Shown here one piece after another: positions 11,478 through 24,239 of a stretch of 64,000 bases of DNA. A program made the position numbers and the translations under genes. The notes beneath the pieces are model-generated. The model did no database searches, was not told the DNA's origin, and saw only the letters and a program-made list of their open reading frames with translations. The DNA is taken from contig CM048839.1 of NCBI GenBank assembly GCA_026545765.1, positions 24,428,566-24,492,565 on the forward strand, given 5' to 3'. Position 1 is the first letter of the stretch. Every line of letters starts with the position of its first letter. The stretch is from Plantago major (taxonomy: Eukaryota; Streptophyta; Magnoliopsida; Lamiales; Plantaginaceae).

Positions 11478-12823
11478 CTATGGATCAAAACCGAACAATT
11501 TTGGGGCTATCCTAAGTAAAGGTTGTAAAGTATTTGGGTGAAATTTTCTTGCAAAGAGGAAGCAAATTGAGCTCATCTGACCATTATAGGTGCAGTTGAA
11601 CCCACCCCTGATCTTGTCTAGGAACCCTTGTGTCACATCATTTCTCACAAACGTAGTCGGATGTGAGCCACCTCTGGACCAATCCGCCCAAGTAATGGTC
11701 CTATTTGAGGTCAAGTTTGTGCAAACTTTAGTAACCAATGTAGGCAAGTAGTGTTCATCCATGTAACATGGTGGCTTGCAATGGTTCCTAAATATAGGGT
11801 AGTATATCACGTCTGATATGATGGCTACTGCAAGCTCCCGGTTTGCTTCGAACCATTGAGAGCCTTTCCGCCAATCGGATATTGTTATTGTGGGCCACAT
11901 TCTCTTGTTGTATCGGCCTCGTCCTATGGGTCGAGGGTCGTCAAAGGTGCTAAGGTAACTTTGGTTGGAGTTGATGAGGTAGTTGTAGATGGTAGTGAAA
12001 TTGAATATCGGGATGCATGTTTCGGATAGGAGAATGAATCTTTCGTTGGAGAAGTCGAGCAGGGCGTTCGCTAGGAGGCGCCTCTCTGCATCGATCATGG
12101 TCCCGCTTCCCCATTGAACTGGCTGGAAAAAGAGGATTGGTAATATTTAGTTTGCCATAAATTCGTAATAAATTAATATAGAAGTTTCAAAATTATATGC
12201 AAGTCTAATTGGCGTGCACTAATGAAACCACTAGTGAATGATCGACCGGGTCTATTAGACTTTGATAGTACCTTGCTACGTATTTGGCGTTGGTAGAACA
12301 CTGAAGACCGAGGAGGCTTGTATGTGAAGTCCGGTGAAGTATGGACGTAAATTGAGAAGAAATCTTCATGACCGCGAAAGAACATCTCCCATAGGGGTGA
12401 GAAGAACAATCTACCGCGAGTTAAAAACATGAAAGCAACTTTAGGCTTCCTAATGAAAGGATACTGTATAATCCTAGGGACCATTGAGGCTCGCCAAAAC
12501 AGTTCTCTGTCTTCCATAGAATGAGTAGCATCTTTAGGACAAATCCAGTCCTTCACCTCAAGAACCGTGTTTGAACTATTGGAATCCTGCATACATGGAT
12601 GTCGTGAAGACAGAAAGAAAGAATACAAAGGCGGAAATGCATTGAGATGAGAAAAGTACAAGTCTTCATATAGCACGAATTTTCTGAAATGATCGTAAAT
12701 AATCATTCCTAAGACTAGTATAAGAAATGCAATTGATACACAGAAGACTGCAGTTGTAACAACTTCAAGCTTTCCATCTCTGCCTTCTTTTCGGAGGCGT
12801 GCAGAGAGTTCTGTTACTCGCAT
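11478..12823 (-). CDS. GT14 (DUF266) glycosyltransferase, complete
   Basis: Complete minus-strand gene in two exons: 12823-12272 (184 codons) and 12122-11478, joined across a 149-bp GT-AG intron (donor gtacta, acceptor ttccag). The protein is 398 residues, normal for plant DUF266 members. A single membrane anchor near residues 20-46 (VVTTAVFCVSIAFLILVLGM) follows a short basic N-terminus, giving the type II topology of Golgi glycosyltransferases. Family blocks are [80 protein letters not shown] and ITWADWSRGGSHPTTF. It is a tandem paralogue of the gene at the left edge and shares its intron position. The donor sugar and acceptor cannot be read from sequence. Confidence 0.93.
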
Positions 12824-13422
12824 TGTGTTAGAACCAACCGTATTTTGATGTTACCAAAATAAACTCTAAGGAATATGTTTCACAGTAGGAAAGTTATATA
12901 GGTGAAACAACAGGCATAGCTGCACGGAAAGAATGGCCTTGTACAATCCCACATGGGAAGTATTGGTGTCAACAAGAATAGTGTTTTTGAGTGTGTATGC
13001 ATGTTAAACAGACTAAAGAATGATCATAATCATAATCACACATTTTAGAAGATTTCTGCAGTAAAAATGGAAGTAAACAAGGGAAATGGGAAGGGGTGTG
13101 GAGTCCCATGTGTTACCACTTACCACATTATGCATCAGCAAGAAACCCATTTTTCGGGCCTTCCTCATCGTTTTTGTTGTGTAGAACAGTCTCGACTGTG
13201 TATCAATGGACCCCAACATGTTGAACTCAACAATCGAAAGCCACAATTCTCCAAGATGTTGAAGCCATAAGTATATCCACATCAAGTAGTAAAATGAATT
13301 ATTTTTATTAAGATTACAAGTAATTCATACAAATAGTGCATTATTCTGTTCTGGGAGCTGTAAATTTCATCTGCCCATAGTTCTATACTCTATAGTCTAT
13401 ACCTTCCCGTAACATTAACACT
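12824..13422. other. Promoter side of GT14 gene and 3' flank of the LACTB2-like gene
   Basis: The left part should be the upstream region of the 11478-12823 gene. The right part should be the 3' UTR of the next minus-strand gene. A 90-codon minus-strand frame at 13013-13285 shows no homology that I recognise. Confidence 0.45.
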
Positions 13423-16400
13423 CTATATATGTTTTTTTGAGCTAAGAATCGATTTAACACAGTATGATGCACCAATCATAGCCACTGACCCAGCAGCTAA
13501 GACTATGCCCATCTGCAGTTCACGACGCTTAGAGAAATAACCACGTGTATATGCCCACATCCACCGCAAAGTGAAATTTATCCTACAAGTTGATTTGAAC
13601 CTCTGCACTGAGAATTCCTGACATGCCAAACCAAAGTTGGACACATTACACTGAGGGGAGAGAGAAATAAAAACATAGCAACTGGTAGAAAATAAGTAAT
13701 AAATACACTGGCAAGCATTCAGTCTATCTATTTGTGACTAGGGAAATGTCCGACCTAGAGTGACGTCGAACTCTTAAATGAAAGCTTTCTTCTCAACTGT
13801 GCTCATAATCTACCCAAATTTGTCGGGAATTCAGCTATACTTCTTTCGAAGTTTTCCAGAGAGAAATCCTGCATATTGAGAAATAGAAAGAAGAAAGCTT
13901 GGATCCTACTTATAGTCTTAAATTGACCAGGCTCAAATGCATAGAGTATTTCACTTTTGGCAGAGAAGCTTATGCGTATAAAAGAAGTATCCTTGCAGTA
14001 AAAAGTAGAGTATCATTTATTTCTCTTAAAGTGTCGAGAGGACAAAATTTCCGTGCACCATTGTGAATTCATAAAAAGATATCAGAGACATGCACTCATG
14101 ACAGAAATAGATACTGTATGTCAAAGAGGAGTTTGTATCGTGTAAATCCTCTACATGAATGTGAAGGTTAAGTGACTGACTGGCTGTTGTTCGTTACCTT
14201 TGGTAATTTATTCTGCTGGGCAAGATGATCCACATGGAGTCTAACATTCGATGCGGCGTGAAACCAGAGACCGCGATCAACATCAGCATATATAGACGAA
14301 ACAATGTCATACAATGTTTTGGCTCCATTTTCTATAGCCCTCAGGATGCCAGATTCCCTATTTCTCCGGTTTCTGGAATTTATGAAAGTCTTGATTTAAG
14401 TATTACTGCTGCAATAATCTTCTATAGTAATATATTGTTAAGACATCTCTCTTACTTAAGATAGCCACAGAGCATGTGCTTAGGCCACAGGTTTAATCTA
14501 CCGTGCATGGGAATTAGCACATTTGGGGAAAGCTCCATAAACCTGTATGTCGTCTGGAAATAATCCTATTGAACGAAAGAAAGAAAGAAAATAAGTATCA
14601 CATCATAGTACGGTAGATCCAACCAGAAATATTAGTATCATCACTGTACGGCATGTCAATGTTTTTCAAGGAAAAAAATCAGAAAAAAAAAATCCTAGTT
14701 GATCAGAAATTTTGCAGATATGTGGATTTCAATAAACTTACACTCATATTTCCTCCTCCATTAATATCCAAGAGAGCACTCCCTTGGCTGAAATAACAGA
14801 GATTCATCACTTCAATACACATAAAAGTATCCATTTAGTATTTAATGCAGGAGCTGCATAGACAACCGGAAATAAAAATAGCAGAAGGACAACAAGTTTC
14901 AATGAAATCTTTAATTCATGCAGCCATCTCAAACGCTTGCCGCTAGACTACTGTTTTATACTCCAGAAACATTAATTAGTTATAGGATGTCAAAATGACA
15001 ATGAGATTCCCATCTCTGCATATTAAAGCATGGGCATGTGTACGCGTTGTGTCTTGTACATATCATATAAATGTATTATAAGTGACTTAGAAACATTCAC
15101 GGTTGAATACACATTTAATCCTGCATTACCCAAAATATGCGGAACTATCAACATAACTTACCCCACACAGTGATCACCTACGATCAGAGAGTTAGAATTG
15201 ACATGAAGCAATGCCATGTGGCCATCTGTGTGTCCCTATTGATGTTTTTGCCATGAAAAGAATCCTTATAGTAAGTTCCACAAAAACAAACATGCATTGG
15301 CGCAGAACATATTTCAAACATGTAGAGATGAATAACGATCGGAAATTTTGCCAATACAAGTATAGAAGATATAAACCAAGTCTTGGTTGAATATTATATC
15401 AATTAGCTCAGACTTTTGAAAGGGCAAAAGGATCAACTTGATGTCCATTCTAATTTTGTTTTTAAAAAAAAAAAGTAAAAGGTTTTGTATTGATGAAAAC
15501 CAATTGTGTGAATTTGGACCTGTGAGCAAATCAAAACCTCTTAATTATGTAGTTAGTTGATTGAACAGAAAAGTTACATATTTCATACACCATTGTACTT
15601 CATAAGATCGACATGGATTGTAAAGTACCACGTAACTGGGACAGAAGGTGATAACTAAAGAATAAAAAGGTTATAATAGAATGAGGTGTATAATGCGGAT
15701 TGGAACTTTGATTACACTGAAAGTGATGAAGGTCCAATTGACCCTATATGCTTTAATGGGTTAGGGTTTGCCTCTTTAACATTTTTGTCGAGAAGAATAC
15801 CTAACGTGTGGTTAATTTCAACATTTCCCCACACCTGTGAGCTGGAATCAATTAACATGCCCAAAGCGTGGATATACAGAAGTGCATGCTGACAATTTCT
15901 TACAGAAATAGAAACATAAGAGGCTAGTAATACACAAATGCAGCTGACTTAAAGATACCCTGTACCGCACCAGCACCTGGTCTGTATTGCACCATAAACC
16001 AAACACTAAAGCCGAAAAAACAATAGGAACTTACTGGAGCTGAAATGATTTTCAACGGCTGGCCACCAATAGAGATTTCTTCAGCTCCCATAACTGGCAT
16101 GTATTTCCCAGACCAATCACCTATATCAAAAAAAGTTACAGAAAACGTCAGTACTTGTATCAGCTGTTAAATAAAGACATTTCAAGCCCCTTGACTTCAT
16201 TTCATTTTTTTATCTTACTATTTTGACATTCATATGAAGTTTGAAGCAATATATCAGATCGTGGCTTGCGGAATAAAAACAAAACAAAACAACATCATGA
16301 AACAAGTGAATTACTAGAGGTGCACACCCCATCCCCCAACCCCAACACGCCCTTGAGCCTCTCAAGTCATAGCAATCAACTTGAGGGGCAGTCTATAGTC

Positions 16401-19400
16401 TATATTCCGCATTGAAAATGCACTTTCTCCTTCAATTTTTTCATTATAATAGTCTTCTACAGAAAATGGCAGTTCATGTATGAACTAGCAGTCTTCTTAC
16501 CTTTCCTAAGTCGTTGAAAGGTACTTTCATGAGCCAAAAGAGTAGCATCAGGATTGCACTTCTGCACAACTGATAGACCTGGAGAACATTCAAGAGAATA
16601 AATTGTTACATGCACTGGGAGGAATAACGTTCAATCACAAGTTTGCAACTAATTTTTTTACTAGTCTTGCAACCATAAGGGAGGAATAGAACGTCGTAAT
16701 AAAAAACTGATGGTAAGTTCACAAAAGCTTCATCGAAAGAAATAGAATGGTTTCCCCAAAAGTGTATTATTGTCTTCCTGCCTGACCAACTGCCTCACAA
16801 GTTCATACATGATACAACCCAGCAATGAAAAGGTGTAGAGAAAATTGTAGTAATAAGAACATCAGATAGATTATCTTGGTATGATGTACCATCAAACATA
16901 CATATATATCAACGAATTCAATCCTATCTTGACAAATAACTAGACATTCCAGGTACGCATTAACTAAATTTAAGGAATCTAAAAATATAAATGCATAATA
17001 AAGTGGATTTTTTTTTTTTTAATATGCTTACCGTCGGTGTGATCAAAATGATGATGGGTCACGAACACAAACAATTTCCGTGGCAGCGCAGAAACAATTT
17101 GTTCAAGCTGTAGTGCCATGGAGCAACATGTCATTATCATCATAAGAAGAAAAAAATAAGCAGAAAGAAAAAGGCATGTTGACAATACAATTATCAGGCA
17201 GCTGAACAATCGTGTTATAGAAGTCTAGGAAATAATATGGCGATATTGATAAACATACATCACATGTCAGCAAAGTAATTGGAAACAATATTGCAGCAAC
17301 ATATATTTACTTTTTTCCAGGTCAGGTATTACTATGTGATCCATCCACATACAGGGAAAATAGTAATATATGAACTGAATCACTAGAAATCCTTAGATTC
17401 GTTCATCTAGAATTGATACCATAACCCTTTGACGATCCTTTTCGTTTATATTCCTGGTTGGCTCAAAGTGATGACTCTTAATTCATAAACATTGCTAAGA
17501 GTTCATAAACATTGCATGTTTAAGATAAATTTAAAAAATTAAAGACCCAGTATGGTATGCAACTCACATGATTTCAACTTGGATCCTCAATCTGATATTG
17601 GTTGTATACTTATATGCATTACTTTGAGAGAATAGTTTCTAAATATAAATCTGTTTCTACATCATGAAACCAAAGGAGTTCATATGAGCTATTACCAATA
17701 CTTTTGCTACTTTGATTGGTTATATCTGAACATCATACCTCTGTGTTGTAAGCAGACTTACAACCAGGATCAACAATGAGTGCATCTCCACTTGCAATAA
17801 AACTTTCGTTATCACAGCCATCAGAATTGGTCACAGGCAGAAACACAACCAGGTTAGTGGTCTGGAAAGGCTTTGCTGTTCTGCTTCCCATAGGAACAAC
17901 TTTAACACCAAGGGGATATTCCTGGGGTGAATAAAGGATACTATCATTTTGTGATATTCAATAAAAGAATGATCAGATTTTAATATCCTTAGGCTGTAAC
18001 GCCATATGTGAGAAATGATATTTCATGATAAAATGGCTATCGAGCAAATTTAGCAAGGTGGTGGCTCGGAAGGTCTAGGTTACATAACAAAGATATGCGT
18101 ATCGAGAAAAAGAAAAAATAAAGATAGGTGTATCGAAGAAAAGGAAAGAGAAAAAAGGTGTGGCATAATAATGTTACTCGAGCATATGACATCAACCACA
18201 AAGAGCCAGACCTGAGATGTCAACGTGGAAGGGATACTCAAGGTTGCATTCTGCATCGTATCATTTAGAAGACCAACGACGACTAATGGTCCAACACGAT
18301 CATTATGAGGCTTCACTGACATGAGCAGATCTGCACAGCCTTTCGTGCTCATCCACTCGCATGGATCTTGATTGAAAATAAAAATCATATAAGCCTCGTA
18401 AGGGATGGTCAGTTAATTGACATTCTGTTAACTGAAGTAGTGGAAAGTGCACATGTTAAGTACATCATAAACTAAACTATACAACAAATATAAGTTTCAT
18501 TACACTCCTTTTTTCGTGACTACTGTATAGAGCAGAAAATAACTTTATATAACACCCAAAAACACCAAGAAAATACAGACATAATTCAGAAAAAAATTGG
18601 AAACTTGAGAAACAGGATGCACTCAAATTAGTTTTTTATTTAATACTCCCTCCATTTCAGAAAAAGTGTTACATTTTACTATTCTGCGGTCAACTGTCTC
18701 CGCGTTTGACCACAATTTACTCTTAAACGATATTAATAAATAAATTATTAAAATTATATAATGAAAATTTAGTAATTAAATTTTTATTATATGATTTTAT
18801 TAAATTATTTACTATTATCGTTTATGAGTAATTTGTGGTCAAACTCGAAGACAGTTGACCGGTCAAAGTCAAAATGTAACAATTTCTCTGAAATGGAGGG
18901 AGTACTACTTAAAGCTTTTTTTACAGAATATTTTAGGGAATAACTTCTATGACATGAATAAACAAAGTTTTTTTCTCCCAACTAATAAAGTCTAGTACAC
19001 TAAAGCTTGGTTCACTCCATTAACATCATCAGGATTCAAGTCAGTGAGGAAGTAATTCTTCCAGGAAAATAAATAAATACACAGCAAGACCTTTTGGTTT
19101 CCAGTCATGAGGTTCCAGTTCCCCAATTACATACACAGTCTTAGCTGGGATTCCAGGTCCGAATTCCGGCTCATTTATAACTTTAAAGACCTTCCACTTC
19201 GGATTGGCTGCCGTCTCAAATCCTACTTGTGCAAGAATCTACATCAGATTATATAAAGAACGGACATGAAAACCTGAAGCAACAATTAGACCTGGAAAAT
19301 AGTTCTGTTCTAACTTTCAAAGAACTCTGGAATGAAGTGATGAGTGATGTAACTCGTCATCCCAATTAACACTCCTTTTAAATGTAAAGACTCAGTTAAG

Positions 19401-20222
19401 AACTCGCCTAAACCATAAAAGTACAACATAATGTGTCTATGAGACTTTGACTTATGTTCAATTCCAGATTTACACTGAAGCTTAACATATTAATTAAAGA
19501 CCAAATCTTCAAGCAATGCTCTATTCATGCTCCAAAATAAAGCAAATGAACATTATTCTGCCAACACTTTTTTTTATTTTATATTCTGCACTATACATGA
19601 CAATGCCCTTATTAGTCCATTTCTTCTTCCCTTTCCTTACTCATATCATTAACAAAACATAAACAGTAAACTCATGAACAGAATCCAACACTATACTCTA
19701 GTAACACCGTTTATTCTCAACAACCATAGTCCATAATCATCACACATTCGGCAAGCTAATACCTTGAACCTTGAAAGCTCGCCTTTCAAACAACATAGTT
19801 CTCAATACCAAATTCAAAAACTATCAAAAATCAAATCAATAAAAAACACTTCCAAAATCCCAACTTTCTTACTTTCTTTCACATTACATACTCAGTTAAC
19901 AAAAGGTTGCAACTTTGAACTTAAATGCAGAGTATTGAAAGCCCACCTGATCAAGAGCTGAATTCAGATCAAATCCCTTGAAGAATTCCAACAACGAATT
20001 GCCATTGTCATCAGCTTCAATCTGAACAGGAGAGGTACTGACCAAATGAGTATCTAGGTTTGACAACTGTGTAGAAGGCAAATCCCAAAGATCGGAATCT
20101 TGATAGGAGTCGTACTCAGGGTCGTTGAATTTTGGCGGTGGAGCTTGTCTTACAAGAAGTACTTGATCATCGGCTGATGGGTTCTTGATGATCACTGCCA
20201 AATTAACTTTCTCACTTGCCAT
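13423..20222 (-). CDS. LACTB2-like metallo-beta-lactamase-fold protein with C-terminal membrane anchor
   Basis: Twelve exons, all with GT-AG borders and agreeing phases: 20222-19947, 19238-19091, 18366-18212, 17921-17739, 17107-17032, 16578-16501, 16120-16035, 15235-15162, 14787-14742, 14553-14456, 14372-14198 and 13617-13423. They encode 529 residues. The N-terminal ~190 residues (VLLVRQAPPPKF, YQDSDLWDLPS) look Nudix-like. The metallo-hydrolase core has THHHFDHTDG (H272, H274, D276, H277), GHTDGH (H336), LIVGDH (D355) and LIPMHGR (H391), so all metal ligands are present. A LACTB2-type winged helix covers about 408-465. A hydrophobic segment at about 501-523 precedes SSKKHI, suggesting a tail anchor. 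It resembles Arabidopsis At1g25375 as I remember it. Animal LACTB2 is an endoribonuclease; the plant substrate is inferred only. Confidence 0.92.
18646..18902. mobile_element. Stowaway-like MITE in intron 2 of the LACTB2-like gene
   Basis: Ends are CTCCCTCCATTTCAGA and, inverted, CTCCCTCCATTTCAGAGA, flanked by TA. It forms a long imperfect hairpin with GCGGTCAACTGTCTCCGCG and CGAAGACAGTTGACCGGTC. It is 257 bp long and almost the same as the 30092-30346 copy. Confidence 0.85.
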
Positions 20223-20347
20223 TTTTGTTTCTGCTTGAATTTTTTTTGTTCAAATTTTTGATTTTTTGTTCGACATAATGCACTTCGATCGGGCCGCAAA
20301 TCCAATATATCAATTTATCAATATATACTAACATTTACGTGTATTAA
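20223..20347 (-). promoter_or_regulatory. Short upstream region of the LACTB2-like gene
   Basis: Only about 125 bp separate the start codon from the border of a Harbinger-type element. Any promoter reaching further upstream must therefore lie within or beyond that element. No clear TATA box was assigned. Confidence 0.4.
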
Positions 20348-21697
20348 GAGGCGGTTTGGTTTGAATATGGTATTTGCTATTCACAAATTCATGGTATTTA
20401 GGTCCGGTGAAAAAATCATGGTAATTCAATTGGTATTTCAGTACAAATACTATGTTTGATATTATTGAGCGGACATGGTAATCAAAATACCATGTTTGGT
20501 ACAAATAACATTTTTCGGGTTTTCTCGTAATGCATTACTATAATACCCCACACTATTTTTTTTTAATGAAAATTTATACCTAATCAAATCATATTACAAT
20601 AAAAATAAAGCAACCTCACGTTTTTTTCAAAGAGTCCAATTTCATGATTTATTTTACAAAAAAATTATAGATGGCTTAGATATGATAGAATCACAAATGA
20701 GATTCTTTTTTTATCTAATCACTATCAATCCATAGTACATATAGATAACAATGAATGAAAGAAGTGATTTATCAAATCACGTTTCTTCTTGGTATTTGAG
20801 ATGATAATGAACCTATAGACGATGAACGTAAGAACGTATCAAAACTAAAAAACACCATCTTTAACCAAGCACCATATAATAACGCCCCTGTGTCTATGGA
20901 TAAAACAAAGCAGGAAAAGATTCCTATGGAGCCTCCTACTCACTTCATATCGGATGACAATGAAGAAGTAGATAGTGACGATTCGGTATCTCCTTTGAAG
21001 TTCACAATACCCACTACCCGCTTCAACTTGGCCAATCTTCCAATGGAGTCGCCTACTCATGGACCAAAAGAAGAACCGGCTATGGTTTAACAAACAAGAC
21101 AAATAGCAAATGGATTGTTGGATTGCGATCGATTAAATAGATTGAAAATGAAACCAACAATAGCAAATGGAAATTCTATAGTGCATTTTACTGATCAAAA
21201 TTGAAATATAAGAGTGCAATCCAACTAGCAGTGGGTTGGGTTTACGATCAATTAAAGGGAACACAACCCACAGCATCAAACTTTTCTTTTGCGAGCAGAA
21301 GAGAAGGACGAAAATTATGGTAGTAAGGAGCAGAAGAGAAGGATGAAAATTACCTTGGTTTTGCGAGCAGGCAGACGGCGTTTGAAGATGAAGCGTAGCT
21401 AGCAGACGGCGTAAGAAGACGAAGACGTGAATCAGAAGGGGTTATGATGATTTTGAGGGCTAAAGATGTAATTGTATGAAAGATGGGTTTTAGGACCAAA
21501 TACCTAATCTCAATAATCCAGTCTAGGTGGGTATTTCTAAATGGTATTTCGAAGAACTAATTTTGCGGGCTAGAAATTCCGGTATTTGGTGAGTTTGAAT
21601 TTTTAGCGGGCTTTGGTAAGATTTATACAACCAAACATGGTATTTCGAGGGGTGTTTTCCAAATACCATTAGAAAACACCCCAGACCAAACGGCCGC
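20348..21697. mobile_element. Non-autonomous PIF/Harbinger-type element
   Basis: The ends GAGGCGGTTTGGT and, inverted, GCGGCCGTTTGGT are flanked by TAA (20345-20347 and 21698-21700). Inside each end are ATGGTATTT and CCAAATACCAT stretches, giving extended inverted similarity. It is 1350 bp and holds no transposase. A 66-codon plus-strand frame at 20890-21090 is acidic and unrecognised. Confidence 0.75.
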
Positions 21698-21749
21698 TAA
21701 AGGTTTTTATATAAACGAATGAATCCGCAATTAAAAAAAGAGAAAATAT

Positions 21750-21900
21750 TTAAAAATAATAAATAAAAGGGAGAAACTTACGTCAATGGAATTCGAACCC
21801 TACACCTTCTACTTAAACAATAACATATGTACGTACCAGATTCAATCCATGTAGGTACCAGATTCATATTGAATCAGTAAGATCAACGGATAAGATTTAA
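21750..21900. repeat. Dispersed repeat shared with 48065-48200
   Basis: Both places carry an A-rich lead, then ACG(T/C)CAATG(G/A)(A/G)ATTC(G/T)AACC, then a stretch with CACC/CACAT and CAGATT..AATTGAAT(C/A)AGTA. Here GTACCAGATTCA is also repeated internally. Confidence 0.5.
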
Positions 21901-22419
21901 AATTAATTACAAACTTGGTGAAGAATTCATGGATCGAAAAAGTTTTCAACGCTTATGATTGGTCCATTTGTTATGCCGAGGTGGCACAATCCTCCATTCT
22001 AATTCGTTGAAAAATGTTGTGGGGGGCGTTTTGGTATATTCACAATTAGTAAGGGCAATCCGGTTCATTCAAATATTTCCTTAATTATATATTTCACAAT
22101 TATTTTTTGGTATATTGACTACATAAATAGTTTTTATTAAATCTAATAAAACTTTATCTACAAAAATTCGAAAAATATTTTGAACATATATTTGAATTCG
22201 TCGTGACAAGACGAATCCATAGACACCAATCTTGAACACTATTATTAATTACAATCATTTTATTCACTAAAATAAAATATAAATTTAACAAATAAAATAA
22301 AATAATAAAATTTTAAAAATAGAGAATTTATTAAATATTTAATACTTCCTCCATCTATTAAACAAGAACTTAATAAATTTTGATTCTACGGTTGAGCAGA
22401 GTCCGAATAGGAGGACGAG

Positions 22420-22496
22420 AATTTTGTTCCATGAAATTTTTTGCCAGTTTAAACATGAGGCTAGGGTTTTAGTGCTTAGATTATCAGTTGGCTGTT
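22420..22496 (+). repeat. Diverged duplicate of the RNase H-like segment at 22862
   Basis: GAATTTTGTTCCAT, TTTGCCAG, TTAAA, ATGAGGCTA, TTTTAG and AGATTATCAGTTGG occur in the same order at 22420-22496 and 22862-22940. One segment was duplicated about 440 bp apart. Confidence 0.7.
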
Positions 22497-22569
22497 CTTA
22501 TATAATAAATATATGATATATAAAGTTGATAGTCTAAACCCCATCATATTCATTCAAATTTCAGCCATC

Positions 22570-22960
22570 ATACGTGAAATTTTGATACGGTTGAGAAGAG
22601 TCCGAATAGGGGGCATATTAGTATTGTTGCCAGGGATCATGAGGGCAATGCTATTGCTTGATGATAAAATTTTATATCTTATGGTTGCTGAAATGTGGAA
22701 GGTTTGCCAGCCAAATTAAAAACTAAATTTGTTCGAAATTTTGAGTGGTAACATGTAGTAATTGAAAGGGATTGTTTCTTGGTGATTAAATTTATTAAAT
22801 CAACAAATTTCAACTTTGCACCTTTGTTTCAGTTTTCAAAGAAATTCAAACATTTGATGGAGAATTTTGTTCCATTAAGTTTTGCCAGGTTAAAGATGAG
22901 GCTAACGTTTTAGCACATAGATTATCAGTTGGGTATTACTGTGATGATGTTGGTTTGGTA
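22570..22960 (+). pseudogene. RNase H-like domain fragment (LINE- or host-type), decayed
   Basis: Translated pieces match the plant RNase H-like fold. VARDHEGNAIA near 22625 is the first strand region, VEGLPAKLKTKFVRNFE near 22695-22745 the middle, and CQVKDEANVLAHRLSV near 22883-22930 the C-terminal helix with its conserved histidine. A stop codon interrupts the middle part and the pieces lie in more than one frame. It sits upstream of the Helitron 3' end at 24079, so capture by that element is possible. Confidence 0.5.
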
Positions 22961-23404
22961 GATGTGTATTATCCATACCAAGATTGTTATGTGAGGGGAG
23001 CACATACCCTGAGTGTCTCGATTAATTTATTTGTCCTCCACTTCTATTTATTATTAAACTTAAACTATATCATGGCATCAACATGAAAATTTTGTGAAAT
23101 TAGTTGAATTTTCAGCCAGTATATATTTCACTGTTTATCTTTTTGTATGTTGCCTACATATATAGGTTTTATTAAATCTCATATAAATTTATCTATAAAA
23201 CTTCGAAAAATATTTTGAACATATTTTTAAATTCGTCGTGCCAAGGCGATAACATCTAAAACTTTTCGACTTTATGACTCGTATGTTTTCATAAAGTCGG
23301 CTAACAACAATATTATATACTAAAATGGTGTACTTAAATTAAACTTTACCCATATTCTTCTCGAGTTGTTATTTTTTATTTGATATTGATCACGATAAAC
23401 AAAT

Positions 23405-23570
23405 GTTGATCCACAAGCAACACCACTCTGCCAGATCCATCAAGCTACGCCCTCATTAGCTGCTGGAGCTGGAGGAGCTCCACTAACAGCTGCCCACATG
23501 CTTTTGCAAAATTTATCAGCCTCTGGAAGAGACGTCTTGACGTCAATGATTGACAAGTATGTATGGTGAC
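23405..23570 (+). other. Unidentified open stretch, possible captured gene fragment
   Basis: A plus-strand frame gives AAGAGGAPLTAAHMLLQNLS followed by ASGRDVLTSMIDKYV with no stop over about 50 codons, in otherwise stop-rich DNA. The composition looks like real protein, but I do not recognise the family. It lies inside the putative Helitron ending at 24079. Confidence 0.3.
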
Positions 23571-24039
23571 ATGACTGAAAACACTTGTGTAGATGGTCGA
23601 TGAAGGAATGACTTGATGTGAACAGTCCACATAAGCCATTCCAAACACCTTAAAAATTAAAATGACGCTAACTATATTGTTCCAAATACCCCTTAACATT
23701 GTTTTAACCATTTTGTTTTGGGTCCTACCCAATTATAGGCCAATGTGATACGACTACAAACGTGTATACAAAGAGGTATTCGACAAACTATAGGGTAATT
23801 TTAAATTTATTACCTTATAAACCTTGAAGAATTGAACATATAGTTTACAATAAATTGTTACTATTAGCACATTGTGTTAACTCTTCTTTAAATTTTATTT
23901 TACATGAAATGATTGTCTTCAATTGATCTCTTTATTACACATGTATTTGAAATTTCGAATAATGTAATACTTTATATGTTTTTTGTACACTTTTTTTTTT
24001 AATGATAAATGTGTTGTTTCGATACATTTTTATAAATGT

Positions 24040-24079
24040 TTTTCTAATGCCCGTCGAATCTCGACGGGCAAAAAACTAG
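24040..24079 (+). mobile_element. Helitron 3' terminus (plus strand)
   Basis: A perfect 9-bp hairpin (GCCCGTCGA / TCGACGGGC at 24049-24057 and 24061-24069, loop ATC) is followed by six A's and CTAG, then T. This is the canonical Helitron end. It matches the minus-strand ends at 6170 and 25731 in stem sequence, so they belong to one family. The 5' end was not found. Confidence 0.8.
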
Positions 24080-24183
24080 TGTTTTCATAATAAAATATGT
24101 GATATTTGATTTGTTATCTTTGATGTATGATCAAGGAGCCATACGATCAATCACAAAAGTTGCTCAAAGATAATTGTATTACT

Positions 24184-24235
24184 ACCTCCGTCCCAATAAA
24201 AACTTCCTAATTCTTGATTTTTGCATTATTAATAT
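24184..24235. repeat. Truncated Stowaway-like MITE end
   Basis: TACCTCCGTCCCAATAAAAA is a MITE terminus without a partner before the decayed Harbinger gene begins. Confidence 0.4.
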
Positions 24236-24239
24236 TATA

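Noticed and set aside
13013-13285. 90-codon minus-strand frame between GT14 and LACTB2-like genes
   Set aside because: No recognised homology. It lies where a 3' UTR is expected.
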